The notes under the pieces were generated by a model that saw only the letters and a program-made list of their open reading frames with translations, did not search any database and was not told where the DNA came from. Positions 1-10,587 of a DNA stretch of 64,000 nt are shown in pieces. Origin of the DNA: Cytophagales bacterium (lineage in GTDB: Bacteria > Bacteroidota > Bacteroidia > Cytophagales > Cyclobacteriaceae); contig JAWPMT010000002.1 of NCBI GenBank assembly GCA_033344775.1, positions 372,001 through 436,000 of the forward strand, read 5' to 3'. Each line of letters opens with the position of its first letter. Positions within the stretch are counted from its first letter, which is position 1. Made by a program: the position numbers and the translations under genes.

Positions 1-3000
1 TCCCAATTAACCATTGCTTTCTTAAACAACTCAGGATCAAGTAAAGTGAATTTATCTGCTATGTAAAGTGTGCCTCCATTGAGCAAACTCCCCCAAATTT
101 CGAAAGTAGAAGAGTCGAATGATAAAGCTCCGGCGAGTATAATCCTCCTGGTTGAATTTAAAATAGTATAACTCTGGTTTTGGACAAGTCTGACTACATT
201 CTTGTGGGTAATCATGACACCTTTGGGGTTTCCTGAAGTGCCAGATGTGTACATAATATAGGCTATGTTGCTAGAGGGCAAATCAAACTTTTCAAGTTTT
301 GGTGATTCACTTTTAGCGACATCTTTCAGGTTTATAATCTTGCGATTTTCTGAGATGCTCAGTGAAACAGGAATATTCGTTAGTATAATATTGACCCTGG
401 CGTCATTCAATACATGTTTTATCCTCTTTTCTGGGTATTGAGGATCAATAGGTACATAAGCCATGCCTGCTTTTAATACTGCAAGCATAGCTGTGATGAC
501 TTCAATAGATTTATCAGCTAAAATTGCTACACGATCTTTTTGCTGAAAGGTATGCTGAAGTAATACGCTGACTAGTTGGTTTGCATTATGATTGAGCTCC
601 CTGTAGGTAAGTCGTTGCTGCTGGTAAACCACCGCTACCTGATCTGGAGTTTTTTCTGACTGAGCTTCAAACAAGTCAACAATTGTCCTATCCTTTGGGT
701 AGTCTACAGTTGTATTATTAAAGGTATGCAACAAATGGTGTTTCTCTGACTTTGAGAGGATGTCTATTTCAAATAGTTGCTGATCAGGATCTTCAATTAC
801 TGCATCTACAATACACTTGAAATAGTCGATAAACCTTTCAATAGTCGCCTTTTTGAACAACTCAGTGGAATATGTCACACCTATTTCCAATTCGTCATCG
901 ACTTCTCTTGCTGTCCATGAAAGGTCAAATTTGGACATATAGCTCGGGAGGCTAAATTGACTCAGCTTAAGGCCTGGGAGCGCTAAATTGACCTCTTCAA
1001 AGTTCTGGAATGAGAACATGACGTCAAACAGTGGGTTTCTACTGGTTTCGCGAGGGATAGCCAGGTCTTCGACCAATTGTTCATATGGGTATGACTCGTG
1101 CTCGAAGCAGGCCAGAACCCTCTGTTTAACATCGTCGAGAAACTGCACAAAGCTCATTTCTCCTTTAGGATAGTTTCGTAGTGGGAGTGTGTTGACAAAC
1201 ATTCCGATGATACATTCAGTCGCTACATGAGATCTGCCCGCTGTTGGTGTGCCCACTACGATATCTTCCTGATTGCTCAACTTACTTAATAGTACATTGA
1301 ACACAGAGAGCAAGACCATAAACATGGTTTTCTCTTCTTTTTGGCAGAGCGATTTCAACGCGTTAGTGGTTGCATTACTGAATGTAAAGCCTATGAAATC
1401 GCCGGTATGATTTTTTATCTGAGGCCTTGGGTAGTCAGTGGGTAGCTCAAGTGCGTTTAGCTCGTTTTTGTATTGATCATTCCAAAAAGTCTGATGAATT
1501 GACATGATCTCTTGTTGCTCCTTACCTTGGAGCCACTTCGCATAATCTTTGTATTGCAAAGGCAGCGATAAGCATGCTTCTTTTTTATAAAAGTTCATGA
1601 AATCCTTGAGCAGGATCTCATTCGACACACCATCAGTGATAATGTGATGTGTGTCTACCATCAGCACGTGTTCTTCTGAAGAGATACGAGCTAAAGTAAC
1701 CCTTATCTGACCTGGCTTACTCAAGTCAAAGGGTTGAATAAATTGTTCAGCGATCGCCTCAATTTCCGATTCCTTCGCTTCTAAATATTCAACCTTTAAC
1801 TCCGATGCTTCCGTTATCTTTTGATATACTTCACCATCGATCACTTCAAAACTGGTTCGAAGGCTCTCATGTCTGGAGATCAATTGATTAAAAGCTCCTT
1901 CTAGTCTTTCTTTATCTAAAGCACCAACTAACCGAACGATCTGAGGCATGTTATAGGCCTGAGTGTGTTTATCGAGCTCATACAAAAAGTACATTCTCCG
2001 TTGCGCAGGAGATAAGGGGTAATGAGATTTTTTTATTGCCGGGGCTATGGAAATGTGTTGTGATGAATCCAATTGATCAATAAATGACCCCAGTTTCTGA
2101 ATAGATTGATGATCAAATAAATCTCTAAGCTTGAGTTGACTATTGAGCGATTGGGAGATTTGATTGATCAGGTTTATTGCTTTTAAAGAATGTCCACCTA
2201 GTTCGAAGAAACTACGGGTTACACTGAGGGCATTCGGCTCTATCTTTAAAACGTCTGACCAAATATCCACTAGTTGGCTTTCCGTATGTGTAGAAGGAGC
2301 TAAGTAATCTTCCGATGCGCTAACCTCAGGATCGGGTAATGCCTTTTTGTCTATTTTTCCATTTGGGGTAAGTGGAAATTCCGATAAGTGAACATAAAAT
2401 GAGGGGAGCATGTAATCTGGCAATTGTTCAGATTGATGACCTCTCAGACTGGAACTATCAATTTCCTCAGGTGATACATAGTAAGCAACCAAATACTTAT
2501 CTTCATCCTGTTGTTTCACCACAACTACAGACTCCGCGATCTGATCATGAGTCAATAACTGATTTTCGATTTCCCCCAACTCAATTCTGAAACCTCTGAT
2601 CTTTACCTGATCATCGATACGGCCCAGAAATTCTATGTTACCATCCGGTAGCCACCTGCCAAGGTCCCCTGTTTTATAAATCCGTTTCCCAGATTGAAAA
2701 GGGTGAGCAATAAATTTCTCCGCAGTTAAGTCGGGACGATTCAAATACCCTTTTGCCAACCCATCCCCACCAAGGCAAATCTCTCCCGGAACACCAATGG
2801 GTTGCAGCCTATGATACTGATCAAGAATGTACGTCGTGGTGTTATTGATAGGTTTACCAATAGGTATTATTTCATTGGATTTTGAGACTTCAAAGGAGGT
2901 TACATCTATAGAAGCTTCAGTTGGACCATAAAGGTTTTGGATAGGTATATTCAGTGTTTTGTACCAGGTCTGAACGGTCTCTATGGGCAATGCTTCCCCA

Positions 3001-5318
3001 CTCGTTATTACCCGTCGTAAGCTTTTGAGTTGCTCTTGTAAATCTTCTTTTCCGAACTCCTCTCTGATATAAGCAGAAAGCATGCTTGGCACAAAATGTA
3101 AACATGATACCCCATGCTTTCTAATCAAATTTGTGATCAGTGTCGGCGTATGCGTGTCTTCCTTTTCACAGAGAACCATTTTTGTACCCCAACAGAGAGG
3201 CATAAAAATTTCCCAGACTGAAACATCAAATGTATTGGTTGTTTTTTGAAGGATGACATCTGAAGATTCAAATCCATACTTATGCCACATCCAATCGATT
3301 CGATTGATTATACTTTGGTGTGTGAGCATACACCCTTTTGGATTACCCGTACTGCCTGAAGTATAAATTACGTACAAGAGGTCAGAGGAGCTGGTCGACG
3401 TTTTTAGGTTGTGTGTTTGGTAGTTTGAACATTGCGCCTCGAATAATGCTAGCACCTCCTGGTCAACTATAACTTTGGCCTTGCTGTCCCTTTTAATGAA
3501 ATCAATGCGCTCCTTCGGGTAGGTAGGATCTATAGGTAAATAAGCTCCTCCGGATTTCAACGCACCTAAAATCGAAATGATCATTCGATCACTTCTATCC
3601 AATTGCACGCCAATTAAATCATTGGGTACTATTGCGCACATTTCCAGCAAATAATTAGCCAACTGATTAGCGCGCTGGTTAAGTTCTCTGTAGGTAAATG
3701 CTTTGTTTTTAAATACAAGTGCAACCCGATCCGGTGTTTTTTCTACCTGAGCTTCAAAAAAGTCAACAATTGTTTTATCCTTCGGGTAGGCTACAGTTGT
3801 ATCGTTGAAGGTATGCAGCAAATGGTGTTTCTCCGCTTTAGAGAGGACGTCTATGCTATACAGTTTCTGATCAGGATCTTCAATTACTGCGTTCACAATA
3901 CGCTTGAAATAGTTAATGAACCTTTCTATAGTCGCCTCTTTGAACAACTCCGTCGAATATTGAAAATTCAAGGACAATGATTCTTTGGATTCCGTCACAA
4001 TCAAAGACAAATCGAACTTAGCAGGCTCAGCGCCATAGGAATACCTGCTTAGCGTTAATCCAGGGAGTACAAGCTCGGCCTCTTCAAAATTTTGATAGGA
4101 AAGCATGACATCAAATAAAGGATTACGGTTGATGTCACGAACTAAATCTAGTTGTTCAATTAACTCCTCATATGGATAAGATTGATTTTTATAACAATTT
4201 AACGATCTGCGTTTTACGTCATTTAAAAAATCGACAAAACTATTCGTTCCTTTAGGATAATTCCGCATTGCGAGTGTATTGACAAACATCCCTAAAATTC
4301 CTCCTAGCTCGGGTTGTTCTCTGCCAGATACAGGTATTCCGACAATTACATCCTCCTGATTGCTTAGCTTACTCAATAACACGTTGAGAAACGTTAACAT
4401 AAGCATGGACATGGTTGTCCTCTCTCTCTTGCAAAGAGACCATAAATGGGACGTTGTTTTCTCATCAAAAGAAAACTCCCTGAAACTTCCAGTATAACTC
4501 CTTGTTTGTGTTCTGGGATGATCAATGGGCAGTTGAAGGATATTTAAATTATCAGCAAACTCATTTAACCAGAAAGACTTACGCTGGGACATTTTGTTAT
4601 GCTGTCCATTTTGGGATAGCCACTCTGCGTAATCTTTGTATTGTATGGACAGAGGCTCAAGCTCTTCCCCAAGATAGAGCGCCATAAAATCTTTAATTAG
4701 GATGTCCTTGGAAAGTCCATCAGTAATAATGTGATGCATGTCTAACAGCAACAAATGATCTTCCTGCGATAGCCGAACCAAAGTAATCCTGATGAGTCCC
4801 GATTTACTTAAATCAAAGGGACGAATAAACTGATCGATGATTGAGTCAACTGCTGATGGCTCAGCTTCAAGATAGTCAACGGTAAAGGGTATTTTTTGAG
4901 CTATTTCTTGATGCACTTCACCATCGATCACTTGAAAGCTTGTTCTTAAGCTTTCGTGTCTATCTATGAGTTTCAAGCTTGTGGTCTTGAATTTTTCCAA
5001 ACTTAATCTGCCTTTGACCTGAAGGATTACGGGAATGTTGTAGGACACTGAATGCTTGTTGAGAGACTGTAAGAAATACATTCTCTTCTGAGCTGAAGAT
5101 AAGACATAATAAGGCTTGCTTCCGCAAGGGGTGATGCAGTCACTCGTAGGTTCGTTTGAGTTGGATTTGAGATTAGCTATAATGTCTTTCTTATTGCGTC
5201 TTATCTTCTCGAAAATTTCCTTATTATGAAAATCATTTGGAACAGTGAGCTTTAAATCGTCGCCGACTAATTTGATGGAAATATTGTGCTTTTTAAGATC
5301 CAGTAATAAATCTTCCAT
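1..5318 (-). CDS. Non-ribosomal peptide synthetase, docking-C-A-PCP-C-A, 3' end outside window
   Basis: Open frame from the ATG at 5318 to the left edge. The first ~50 residues resemble a TubC-type docking domain, suggesting it receives a chain from another protein. Two condensation domains each carry HHIITDG (about 4716-4736 and 1631-1655). The first adenylation domain has YTSGSTGNPKG, FDVSVWE and NLYGPTEA. Its specificity residues read by eye are D-V-W-H-I-S-L-I-D-(K), a serine-type code. A carrier protein with GGHS lies near 2190. The second adenylation domain (FDSSTFEIWG) is cut before its code can be read. No epimerase or thioesterase is visible in the part present. It is 217 bp downstream of the oxidoreductase gene, so co-transcription is possible but unproven. 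Confidence 0.95.
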   Translation of the reverse strand, partial: MEDLLLDLKKHNISIKLVGDDLKLTVPNDFHNKEIFEKIRRNKKDIIANLKSNSNEPTSDCITPCGSKPYYVLSSAQKRMYFLQSLNKHSVSYNIPVILQVKGRLSLEKFKTTSLKLIDRHESLRTSFQVIDGEVHQEIAQKIPFTVDYLEAEPSAVDSIIDQFIRPFDLSKSGLIRITLVRLSQEDHLLLLDMHHIITDGLSKDILIKDFMALYLGEELEPLSIQYKDYAEWLSQNGQHNKMSQRKSFWLNEFADNLNILQLPIDHPRTQTRSYTGSFREFSFDEKTTSHLWSLCKRERTTMSMLMLTFLNVLLSKLSNQEDVIVGIPVSGREQPELGGILGMFVNTLAMRNYPKGTNSFVDFLNDVKRRSLNCYKNQSYPYEELIEQLDLVRDINRNPLFDVMLSYQNFEEAELVLPGLTLSRYSYGAEPAKFDLSLIVTESKESLSLNFQYSTELFKEATIERFINYFKRIVNAVIEDPDQKLYSIDVLSKAEKHHLLHTFNDTTVAYPKDKTIVDFFEAQVEKTPDRVALVFKNKAFTYRELNQRANQLANYLLEMCAIVPNDLIGVQLDRSDRMIISILGALKSGGAYLPIDPTYPKERIDFIKRDSKAKVIVDQEVLALFEAQCSNYQTHNLKTSTSSSDLLYVIYTSGSTGNPKGCMLTHQSIINRIDWMWHKYGFESSDVILQKTTNTFDVSVWEIFMPLCWGTKMVLCEKEDTHTPTLITNLIRKHGVSCLHFVPSMLSAYIREEFGKEDLQEQLKSLRRVITSGEALPIETVQTWYKTLNIPIQNLYGPTEASIDVTSFEVSKSNEIIPIGKPINNTTTYILDQYHRLQPIGVPGEICLGGDGLAKGYLNRPDLTAEKFIAHPFQSGKRIYKTGDLGRWLPDGNIEFLGRIDDQVKIRGFRIELGEIENQLLTHDQIAESVVVVKQQDEDKYLVAYYVSPEEIDSSSLRGHQSEQLPDYMLPSFYVHLSEFPLTPNGKIDKKALPDPEVSASEDYLAPSTHTESQLVDIWSDVLKIEPNALSVTRSFFELGGHSLKAINLINQISQSLNSQLKLRDLFDHQSIQKLGSFIDQLDSSQHISIAPAIKKSHYPLSPAQRRMYFLYELDKHTQAYNMPQIVRLVGALDKERLEGAFNQLISRHESLRTSFEVIDGEVYQKITEASELKVEYLEAKESEIEAIAEQFIQPFDLSKPGQIRVTLARISSEEHVLMVDTHHIITDGVSNEILLKDFMNFYKKEACLSLPLQYKDYAKWLQGKEQQEIMSIHQTFWNDQYKNELNALELPTDYPRPQIKNHTGDFIGFTFSNATTNALKSLCQKEEKTMFMVLLSVFNVLLSKLSNQEDIVVGTPTAGRSHVATECIIGMFVNTLPLRNYPKGEMSFVQFLDDVKQRVLACFEHESYPYEQLVEDLAIPRETSRNPLFDVMFSFQNFEEVNLALPGLKLSQFSLPSYMSKFDLSWTAREVDDELEIGVTYSTELFKKATIERFIDYFKCIVDAVIEDPDQQLFEIDILSKSEKHHLLHTFNNTTVDYPKDRTIVDLFEAQSEKTPDQVAVVYQQQRLTYRELNHNANQLVSVLLQHTFQQKDRVAILADKSIEVITAMLAVLKAGMAYVPIDPQYPEKRIKHVLNDARVNIILTNIPVSLSISENRKIINLKDVAKSESPKLEKFDLPSSNIAYIMYTSGTSGNPKGVMITHKNVVRLVQNQSYTILNSTRRIILAGALSFDSSTFEIWGSLLNGGTLYIADKFTLLDPELFKKAMVNW

Positions 5319-5535
5319 GAGCTTTAAAAGAAGTAATAATCTGAGTTCAAAAATGAAATGGGGTAAAAAAGTAGTCGTTTAGTTTCGTCAATAAAATTAA
5401 TGTACTTGTTTAGATCTAAATATCTGGCATTTTAGCAAATACAAGCAAATTATATGATTAAAACACACTCATCACGGCATGATTTTAAGTTTCGTATATG
5501 CGCTAGATTTCGGTGAATCGTCTTAATCTTAGGCG

Positions 5536-6432
5536 TTACAGCACACTTTGTGCACTTTTCATACAACATGAAACCGTATCTAAAAACTCTGATGATTCCT
5601 CAAAAATATTAGCCAATACAATTTCATCCACACGATACTTAGTAAGCAATTCCCTCTCAAAACCTCTGTATTCTAGTATGTTACCTGTAAAATTCAATTT
5701 CAGAAAATCAAAAATCCGATTCTCTTCTATGTCAGTAGTATTCGATTGATCCTCAGAACAAATCACTGCGATAAGAATTGAAATTTTGAGATTTTTCTCT
5801 TCAAACCTACTTTTCCATGTCCTAATAGCCTCAGAAAGAGTAGTTTCTTCATCTTTCGACAACAATCTATGACATAATGAAAAGCAGCAATTTAAGTGAT
5901 TTTTGTAGGCGTATTCCAGGTTGCCAGGGTTCATGGCCAGCATCCATAATTTTGGCGGTGGGCCATCTAGAGGTGGAATAGGTATTGTTGATTTCGCACC
6001 GCTGTTACGAATAATCCTTCCTAAGTCCGTAATCGTCTTATGGAAGTCAGTTACTTCACTTCTACCATCCAGCAATGATTCATAAATGTTTTTTTCAGGT
6101 GGCCTTCCTTTGGAAAATCCTAAATCAATTCTATCATAAAAGAGGCTATTTAAAAGTTTGTAATTATGTGATACTTGTAGAGGTATACTAATTGTGAGCA
6201 TTACGCCGGCCACACCAATTCTTATCTTCTTGGTTGTTCCTGCCAGGAGTGTTAATATAATTTCCGGAGCTTGCCAGGCACAACCAGCTCCATAGTGTTC
6301 AGACACCCAAACCCGCTTAAATCCTAATTGTTCAAAGTACTCTGCTCTATTTATTGTTTCTTGAATTACTTCAATTGGATCAGTTTTAAATACTTTGTAA
6401 AAACCAAGTTCAAGAACTCCATAGTCTATCAT
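5536..6432 (-). CDS. Luciferase-like (LLM class) flavin-dependent oxidoreductase
   Basis: 298 residues with the bacterial luciferase TIM-barrel pattern: the start MIDYGVLELGFY, then RAEYFEQLGFKRVWVSEHY, IRIGVAGVML and DLGFSKGRP. Slightly short for the family (usually 320-360). It starts only 35 bp after the exporter gene on the same strand, so it probably belongs to the hlyD-exporter transcript. LLM-class enzymes occur both as NRPS-linked monooxygenases and as reductases that turn dehydroalanine into D-alanine in some lanthipeptides (LanJC type). Either role is possible here; the operon position favours lanthipeptide tailoring. Confidence 0.8.
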   Translation of the reverse strand: MIDYGVLELGFYKVFKTDPIEVIQETINRAEYFEQLGFKRVWVSEHYGAGCAWQAPEIILTLLAGTTKKIRIGVAGVMLTISIPLQVSHNYKLLNSLFYDRIDLGFSKGRPPEKNIYESLLDGRSEVTDFHKTITDLGRIIRNSGAKSTIPIPPLDGPPPKLWMLAMNPGNLEYAYKNHLNCCFSLCHRLLSKDEETTLSEAIRTWKSRFEEKNLKISILIAVICSEDQSNTTDIEENRIFDFLKLNFTGNILEYRGFERELLTKYRVDEIVLANIFEESSEFLDTVSCCMKSAQSVL

Positions 6433-6467
6433 AATTATAATGTCTTAGCCTATACTTGGAATTTATC

Positions 6468-8639
6468 TCATGTTAGCTCCAATTGATTAGAAACTAACGT
6501 ATAGTACTGTCCTTTCATATTTATCAATTCCTGATGATTACCTTGTTCAATAATGCTTCCCTGATCAATGACAACAATGTTATCGGCATTCCTAACCGTA
6601 CTTAATCTATGTGCAATGATGACATTGGTATTACCTTTTATGAATTTTTGAATGTTTTCGGAAATTTCTCTTTCGTTCTTAGAGTCTAAAGAACTAGTCG
6701 CTTCGTCCATCAATAAAAATTTGGGTGATTTATATAGCGCCCTGGCAATCATAATTCTTTGTTTTTGACCAGCACTTAAGTTCACACCTTCTAAACCAAT
6801 CTTGGTATTGGCCTTTTCAGGTAATGAATTAATGAATTCATCGATATTGGCCAACTGAGTAACTTTTCGAAATTTTTCTAAATTCGGCTGCTCTCCTGAA
6901 ATACAGATATTGTTGAGAATAGAGTCTGAAAAGATATAACCCTCTTGAAGTACGACACCAAAATTCTTTCGGATTTCAGCAGTAGGAATTTCTCTATAAT
7001 CATGGAGGCCAAAAGAGATGGTTCCCGTATTTGGCTCATAAAATTTTAATAAAAGTTTCAAAAGTGTTGTTTTCCCACTGCCACTTAACCCAACAATAGC
7101 TGTTGTTTTTCCATGAGGAATTGTTAGGTTTAAATTTTTCAAAGCAAAACTACTAGAGCGATCATATTGAAAATCAACACCTTTCAGGACAATATCAGCA
7201 GCAAAAATTTCCTGATTAAAAGAATCTTCTGATGTTTCCTCTTTTTCATCACTATGTATGTCTCTCAACCTTTCTAAACTAATTTTAGCGTCTTGGGCCT
7301 GTTGTATAAAACCAATTAGTTGCTGCAGAGGACCATTTAATAGGCCTAATATTTGAATAGTAGCCATCATCATTCCAAGCGTCATTTCTCCTTCAATTAC
7401 TTTTTTTGCAGCTGTATAAGTAATAAATATATTTTTCGACTCATTAAAAATCGATCCTCCAACTAATTGTAATTGTTCTAAAGTTAAAGTTTTGGTTCTT
7501 ACTTTAAATAAACCTAACTGTTTTGACTCCCAATCGGAAATGATTTTCTTTTCTGCCTGATTCAGTTTCACTTCGGAAACTCCAAGCACCATCTCTACTT
7601 CGTTATTTTGAATCTTGGAGGCCTGTTTAAATCGCTCATTATCAACTATTTTTCTTTTTTTCCAGAACAAAAGCACCCACGTGATGTACAGGGCAGATCC
7701 CAAGAAATAGATCGTAAGTATACCGAAATCATAATAGGCCAGAACGAGTCCGAAAACGATAATATTAATGAATGAAAATAGCGTTTGAAGCGATGAAGAG
7801 GTCAAAAACTGATTGATCCTGCTATGATCTTCAATTTTTTGAAGGATGTCGCCCAGGTTCTTTTTCTCAAAGTATGATATGGGTAGCAACATTAACTTTC
7901 TAAAAAAGTCAGAAATGACTGCAATACTCAAACTCGTTGTAATGTGTAATAGGATCCAGCTTCTAATAACGTTGATCAATAAATTACCCGCAAAAAACAT
8001 TACCTGACCAATAAGTATGAGGTTTATTAATCCAATGTCTTTCTTTTGAATGCCAACGTCAACTATTGATTGTGTTAGGAATGGTGAAATCAGGCTTAAA
8101 ATACTTGATGTCAATAGCCCCAAAAAGAGTTGATAGATGAGTTTTTTCTGAGGTGTCAAGAATTGAAAAAAGTATTTCAACGATACTTGATTAACATCTT
8201 TTGGTTCCTTGACTTTGAATAATTCAGAGGTCGATTCAATCAAAAGAACTGCCCCTTCTGATTCATCCCCCCAATTATCCAAAAAATCTTTTCTTTTATA
8301 GACGACTCTTCCAACACTCGGATCACTTATATATACTTTTTGTTTTGTGACTTTATATACTACTACGAAGTGATTTCCCTTCCATGGAATGATAGCGGGT
8401 AGGGGAGCTTCATTCAAAAGATCGTCATAAGTGATTTTTACTGTTAACGTCTTAAATCCTAATTTTTCCAGGGCTGTAGTTAAATCACCTAATGTTGTAC
8501 CCCATTGCTTTAAATCAGAAATTTCCTCGATGTAACTCCTATTTAACTCCAAGTTGTAATACTTGGCAACCATCATAATACATGTGGGGCCGCAGTTTTT
8601 TTGATCGGATTGCTGTATAAATGGGAATTTTCGAATCAC
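6468..8639 (-). CDS. lanT: C39-peptidase-containing ABC exporter (lanthipeptide leader cleavage and export)
   Basis: 723 residues. The N-terminal C39 peptidase has the catalytic cysteine in QKNCGPTC (residues ~13-20), the histidine in GNHFVVVY and the aspartate in SDPSVGRVV. Then come the exporter membrane domain (several hydrophobic segments, residues ~165-300) and an ATP-binding domain with Walker A GLSGSGKTT, signature LSAGQKQR and Walker B FLLMDEATSSLD. The family cuts double-glycine leaders and exports the core peptide. The precursor at 13738-13956 has exactly such a GG leader. It directly follows its HlyD partner. Confidence 0.95.
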   Translation of the reverse strand: MIRKFPFIQQSDQKNCGPTCIMMVAKYYNLELNRSYIEEISDLKQWGTTLGDLTTALEKLGFKTLTVKITYDDLLNEAPLPAIIPWKGNHFVVVYKVTKQKVYISDPSVGRVVYKRKDFLDNWGDESEGAVLLIESTSELFKVKEPKDVNQVSLKYFFQFLTPQKKLIYQLFLGLLTSSILSLISPFLTQSIVDVGIQKKDIGLINLILIGQVMFFAGNLLINVIRSWILLHITTSLSIAVISDFFRKLMLLPISYFEKKNLGDILQKIEDHSRINQFLTSSSLQTLFSFINIIVFGLVLAYYDFGILTIYFLGSALYITWVLLFWKKRKIVDNERFKQASKIQNNEVEMVLGVSEVKLNQAEKKIISDWESKQLGLFKVRTKTLTLEQLQLVGGSIFNESKNIFITYTAAKKVIEGEMTLGMMMATIQILGLLNGPLQQLIGFIQQAQDAKISLERLRDIHSDEKEETSEDSFNQEIFAADIVLKGVDFQYDRSSSFALKNLNLTIPHGKTTAIVGLSGSGKTTLLKLLLKFYEPNTGTISFGLHDYREIPTAEIRKNFGVVLQEGYIFSDSILNNICISGEQPNLEKFRKVTQLANIDEFINSLPEKANTKIGLEGVNLSAGQKQRIMIARALYKSPKFLLMDEATSSLDSKNEREISENIQKFIKGNTNVIIAHRLSTVRNADNIVVIDQGSIIEQGNHQELINMKGQYYTLVSNQLELT

Positions 8640-9914
8640 TTATTTGTTGTTTGAAAAATAGTAGTTCAACGGCTGTATAAGCCTGGATATCAGTCTTTTG
8701 TCTTTTGTAATTATTTCGCAATTCCCTGACATATTATGCTTGAAATCAAAATTGTAATTTGAAGAAGAAACTAATCCATCTGTTAGCTCAATTCTCACAA
8801 AGTACCCTTTCTCCGTTAGTAGCGGAGCTATCTTGCTGGTTTTCCCTGTTAAATAACCATATTCTTCATAAGGAAAATCATTTAGTTTAATGATAACCTC
8901 CTGATTTTCAACAACAGAACCAAAACCAACTGAGTTGACATAGGTAGTGGCATAAATCTGATCTTGTTCGGGCAAAATGTAGAGTAGCTCATCACCTCGT
9001 TGAGTATACTTATCGCTCTCATAAGATTTATGGAATGAAATAATTCCCTTAGTAGGAGATCTAATAACTTGATTGTATTCCCATTCATTCAATTTATTTT
9101 CAATCTCCGAATAGATATCAACTATTCTATTTTTAGCCTCTTTAAGTTCAAGGATATATTGAGCATTCAACTCGTTGATTTCGTTTTTTTTGTTTTGGAG
9201 ATCATATTCAAGTCTAAGGATCTGCTCTTCCGCCAATGCTTTGGATTTTAATGCCGAAATTAATTCCTGTTTTGATTGATTGAACTCGACCTTGGAAACA
9301 GTATTCTTGATGTAAAAAATAGAATCTATCGTATAGTCTTCTCGGATTAACTCCAGACGTGAATTATCATTTGAAAGAAGGTACTTTTTGCTGTCAATTA
9401 GTTTGTACAGCATCTTTATATCTTCTTGAAGCGATACAATTTTGACAAGACTAAAACTATTGGCTTGCTGAAAACTGTAATTTTCGATTACCAGGAACAT
9501 TTTCTTTAATAAATGCTCAAACGAACCATATTTACTGAAATCTCTAAACTTTAGGCTATCAGTATTTAAATTGACATCATCGACGTTGAGGGTCTTAAGA
9601 AGGTCTTTAATTTCTATAAATCGATCATAATCAATATCATTTTGAATGAAGCCTAATTTGGTATCATTTAAGACCTTAAGTCCTTCAATTTCTTTATCCA
9701 ATTTCAACAAGCCCTCAGATTTTGCAACAACCAGTACAGGTTCTGTTATCGAAATTATGTTTACCTGAGCCTCTATTGAATCAGGATATTTAATAAAAAA
9801 ACTTAGAATAAGAGTTATTGCAACGAAAGCCAATAATGAAAATGAGCCGGATCTCAGCAGCCAGTTTTTGGGTTTCCCGAGTGTTGTTTCACTGATTCTA
9901 TCTAACAAACTCAT
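8640..9914 (-). CDS. HlyD-family membrane fusion protein for the C39 exporter
   Basis: 424 residues: one N-terminal membrane segment (about 27-45), a long coiled-coil (about 150-260) and a beta-rich adaptor region containing RSPTKGIISFHKSYE. This is the HlyD/EmrA layout bridging inner and outer membranes. The stop codon touches the exporter start, so the two are translationally linked. Likely first gene of the minus-strand exporter operon; the region upstream is shared with the divergent lanB. Confidence 0.9.
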   Translation of the reverse strand: MSLLDRISETTLGKPKNWLLRSGSFSLLAFVAITLILSFFIKYPDSIEAQVNIISITEPVLVVAKSEGLLKLDKEIEGLKVLNDTKLGFIQNDIDYDRFIEIKDLLKTLNVDDVNLNTDSLKFRDFSKYGSFEHLLKKMFLVIENYSFQQANSFSLVKIVSLQEDIKMLYKLIDSKKYLLSNDNSRLELIREDYTIDSIFYIKNTVSKVEFNQSKQELISALKSKALAEEQILRLEYDLQNKKNEINELNAQYILELKEAKNRIVDIYSEIENKLNEWEYNQVIRSPTKGIISFHKSYESDKYTQRGDELLYILPEQDQIYATTYVNSVGFGSVVENQEVIIKLNDFPYEEYGYLTGKTSKIAPLLTEKGYFVRIELTDGLVSSSNYNFDFKHNMSGNCEIITKDKRLISRLIQPLNYYFSNNK

Positions 9915-10587
9915 CTGTAGGTGTCATCTTGAAAGTTGGCTATATTAACTTTATTCATAATAATGAACAAGAAAACAGCAACATCTCTTCTTATAATGTT
10001 AATGGGAGTCACAATTGCTGCACCAGAAGAATCAAAACCAGGTTTTGAAAAAGGATTCCTGGAAGAATTCTCGGAGTTTTTAATTATTTCTATTAACGTT
10101 ATTAATTGACTGTAATACCCAATAAGAGATCCGAAATACAAATTACAGGCCAAAGCCTTCCATCAATTATGTGCTATGCTAACTAAACGTCAGTCCTTAT
10201 TTGTTTTATAAGGTAAAATTCATGTTGAATTCGTTATTTGATTTTACAATAATTACGTTTTCTAGAATAATCCATTAGCATAGTATGCTTGAAAGAATTT
10301 GGAATAGTTGGTATCATCAATAAGCGTATATCTATAGAACAGTTGTATCAGTTATAAATAAATTAGTGCCGCTCAAACGTGAGATGAATCATTTTCTCGA
10401 GGACATTAATTACCTTGAACCGATTTATTCCTAAATGACTTAAACCAAGATGACCAACAGTCTTTCTTGTTTAGAAAAGGCTTTCAATGCTAAAGTAATC
10501 ATTAATGAATCTGCTGGACTTTCTTTCATTTTTCAAACTCCTTTTTCAACCTCAAGAAAATAGTTTTACTCTATAAACGGTAATTTC
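9915..10587. promoter_or_regulatory. AT-rich divergent intergenic region between exporter operon and lanB
   Basis: About 670 bases between divergently transcribed hlyD and lanB, so it should carry promoters for both. I see no perfect Bacteroidota promoter and no second precursor peptide. The only open frames are short and unconvincing: an 80-codon one overlapping the hlyD start by four bases, and a 37-codon one at 10451-10564. Confidence 0.5.

Noticed and set aside
9911-10153. 80-codon frame overlapping the hlyD start by four bases
   Set aside because: No recognisable protein features, odd composition and no neighbours that need it; probably chance coding in AT-rich DNA.
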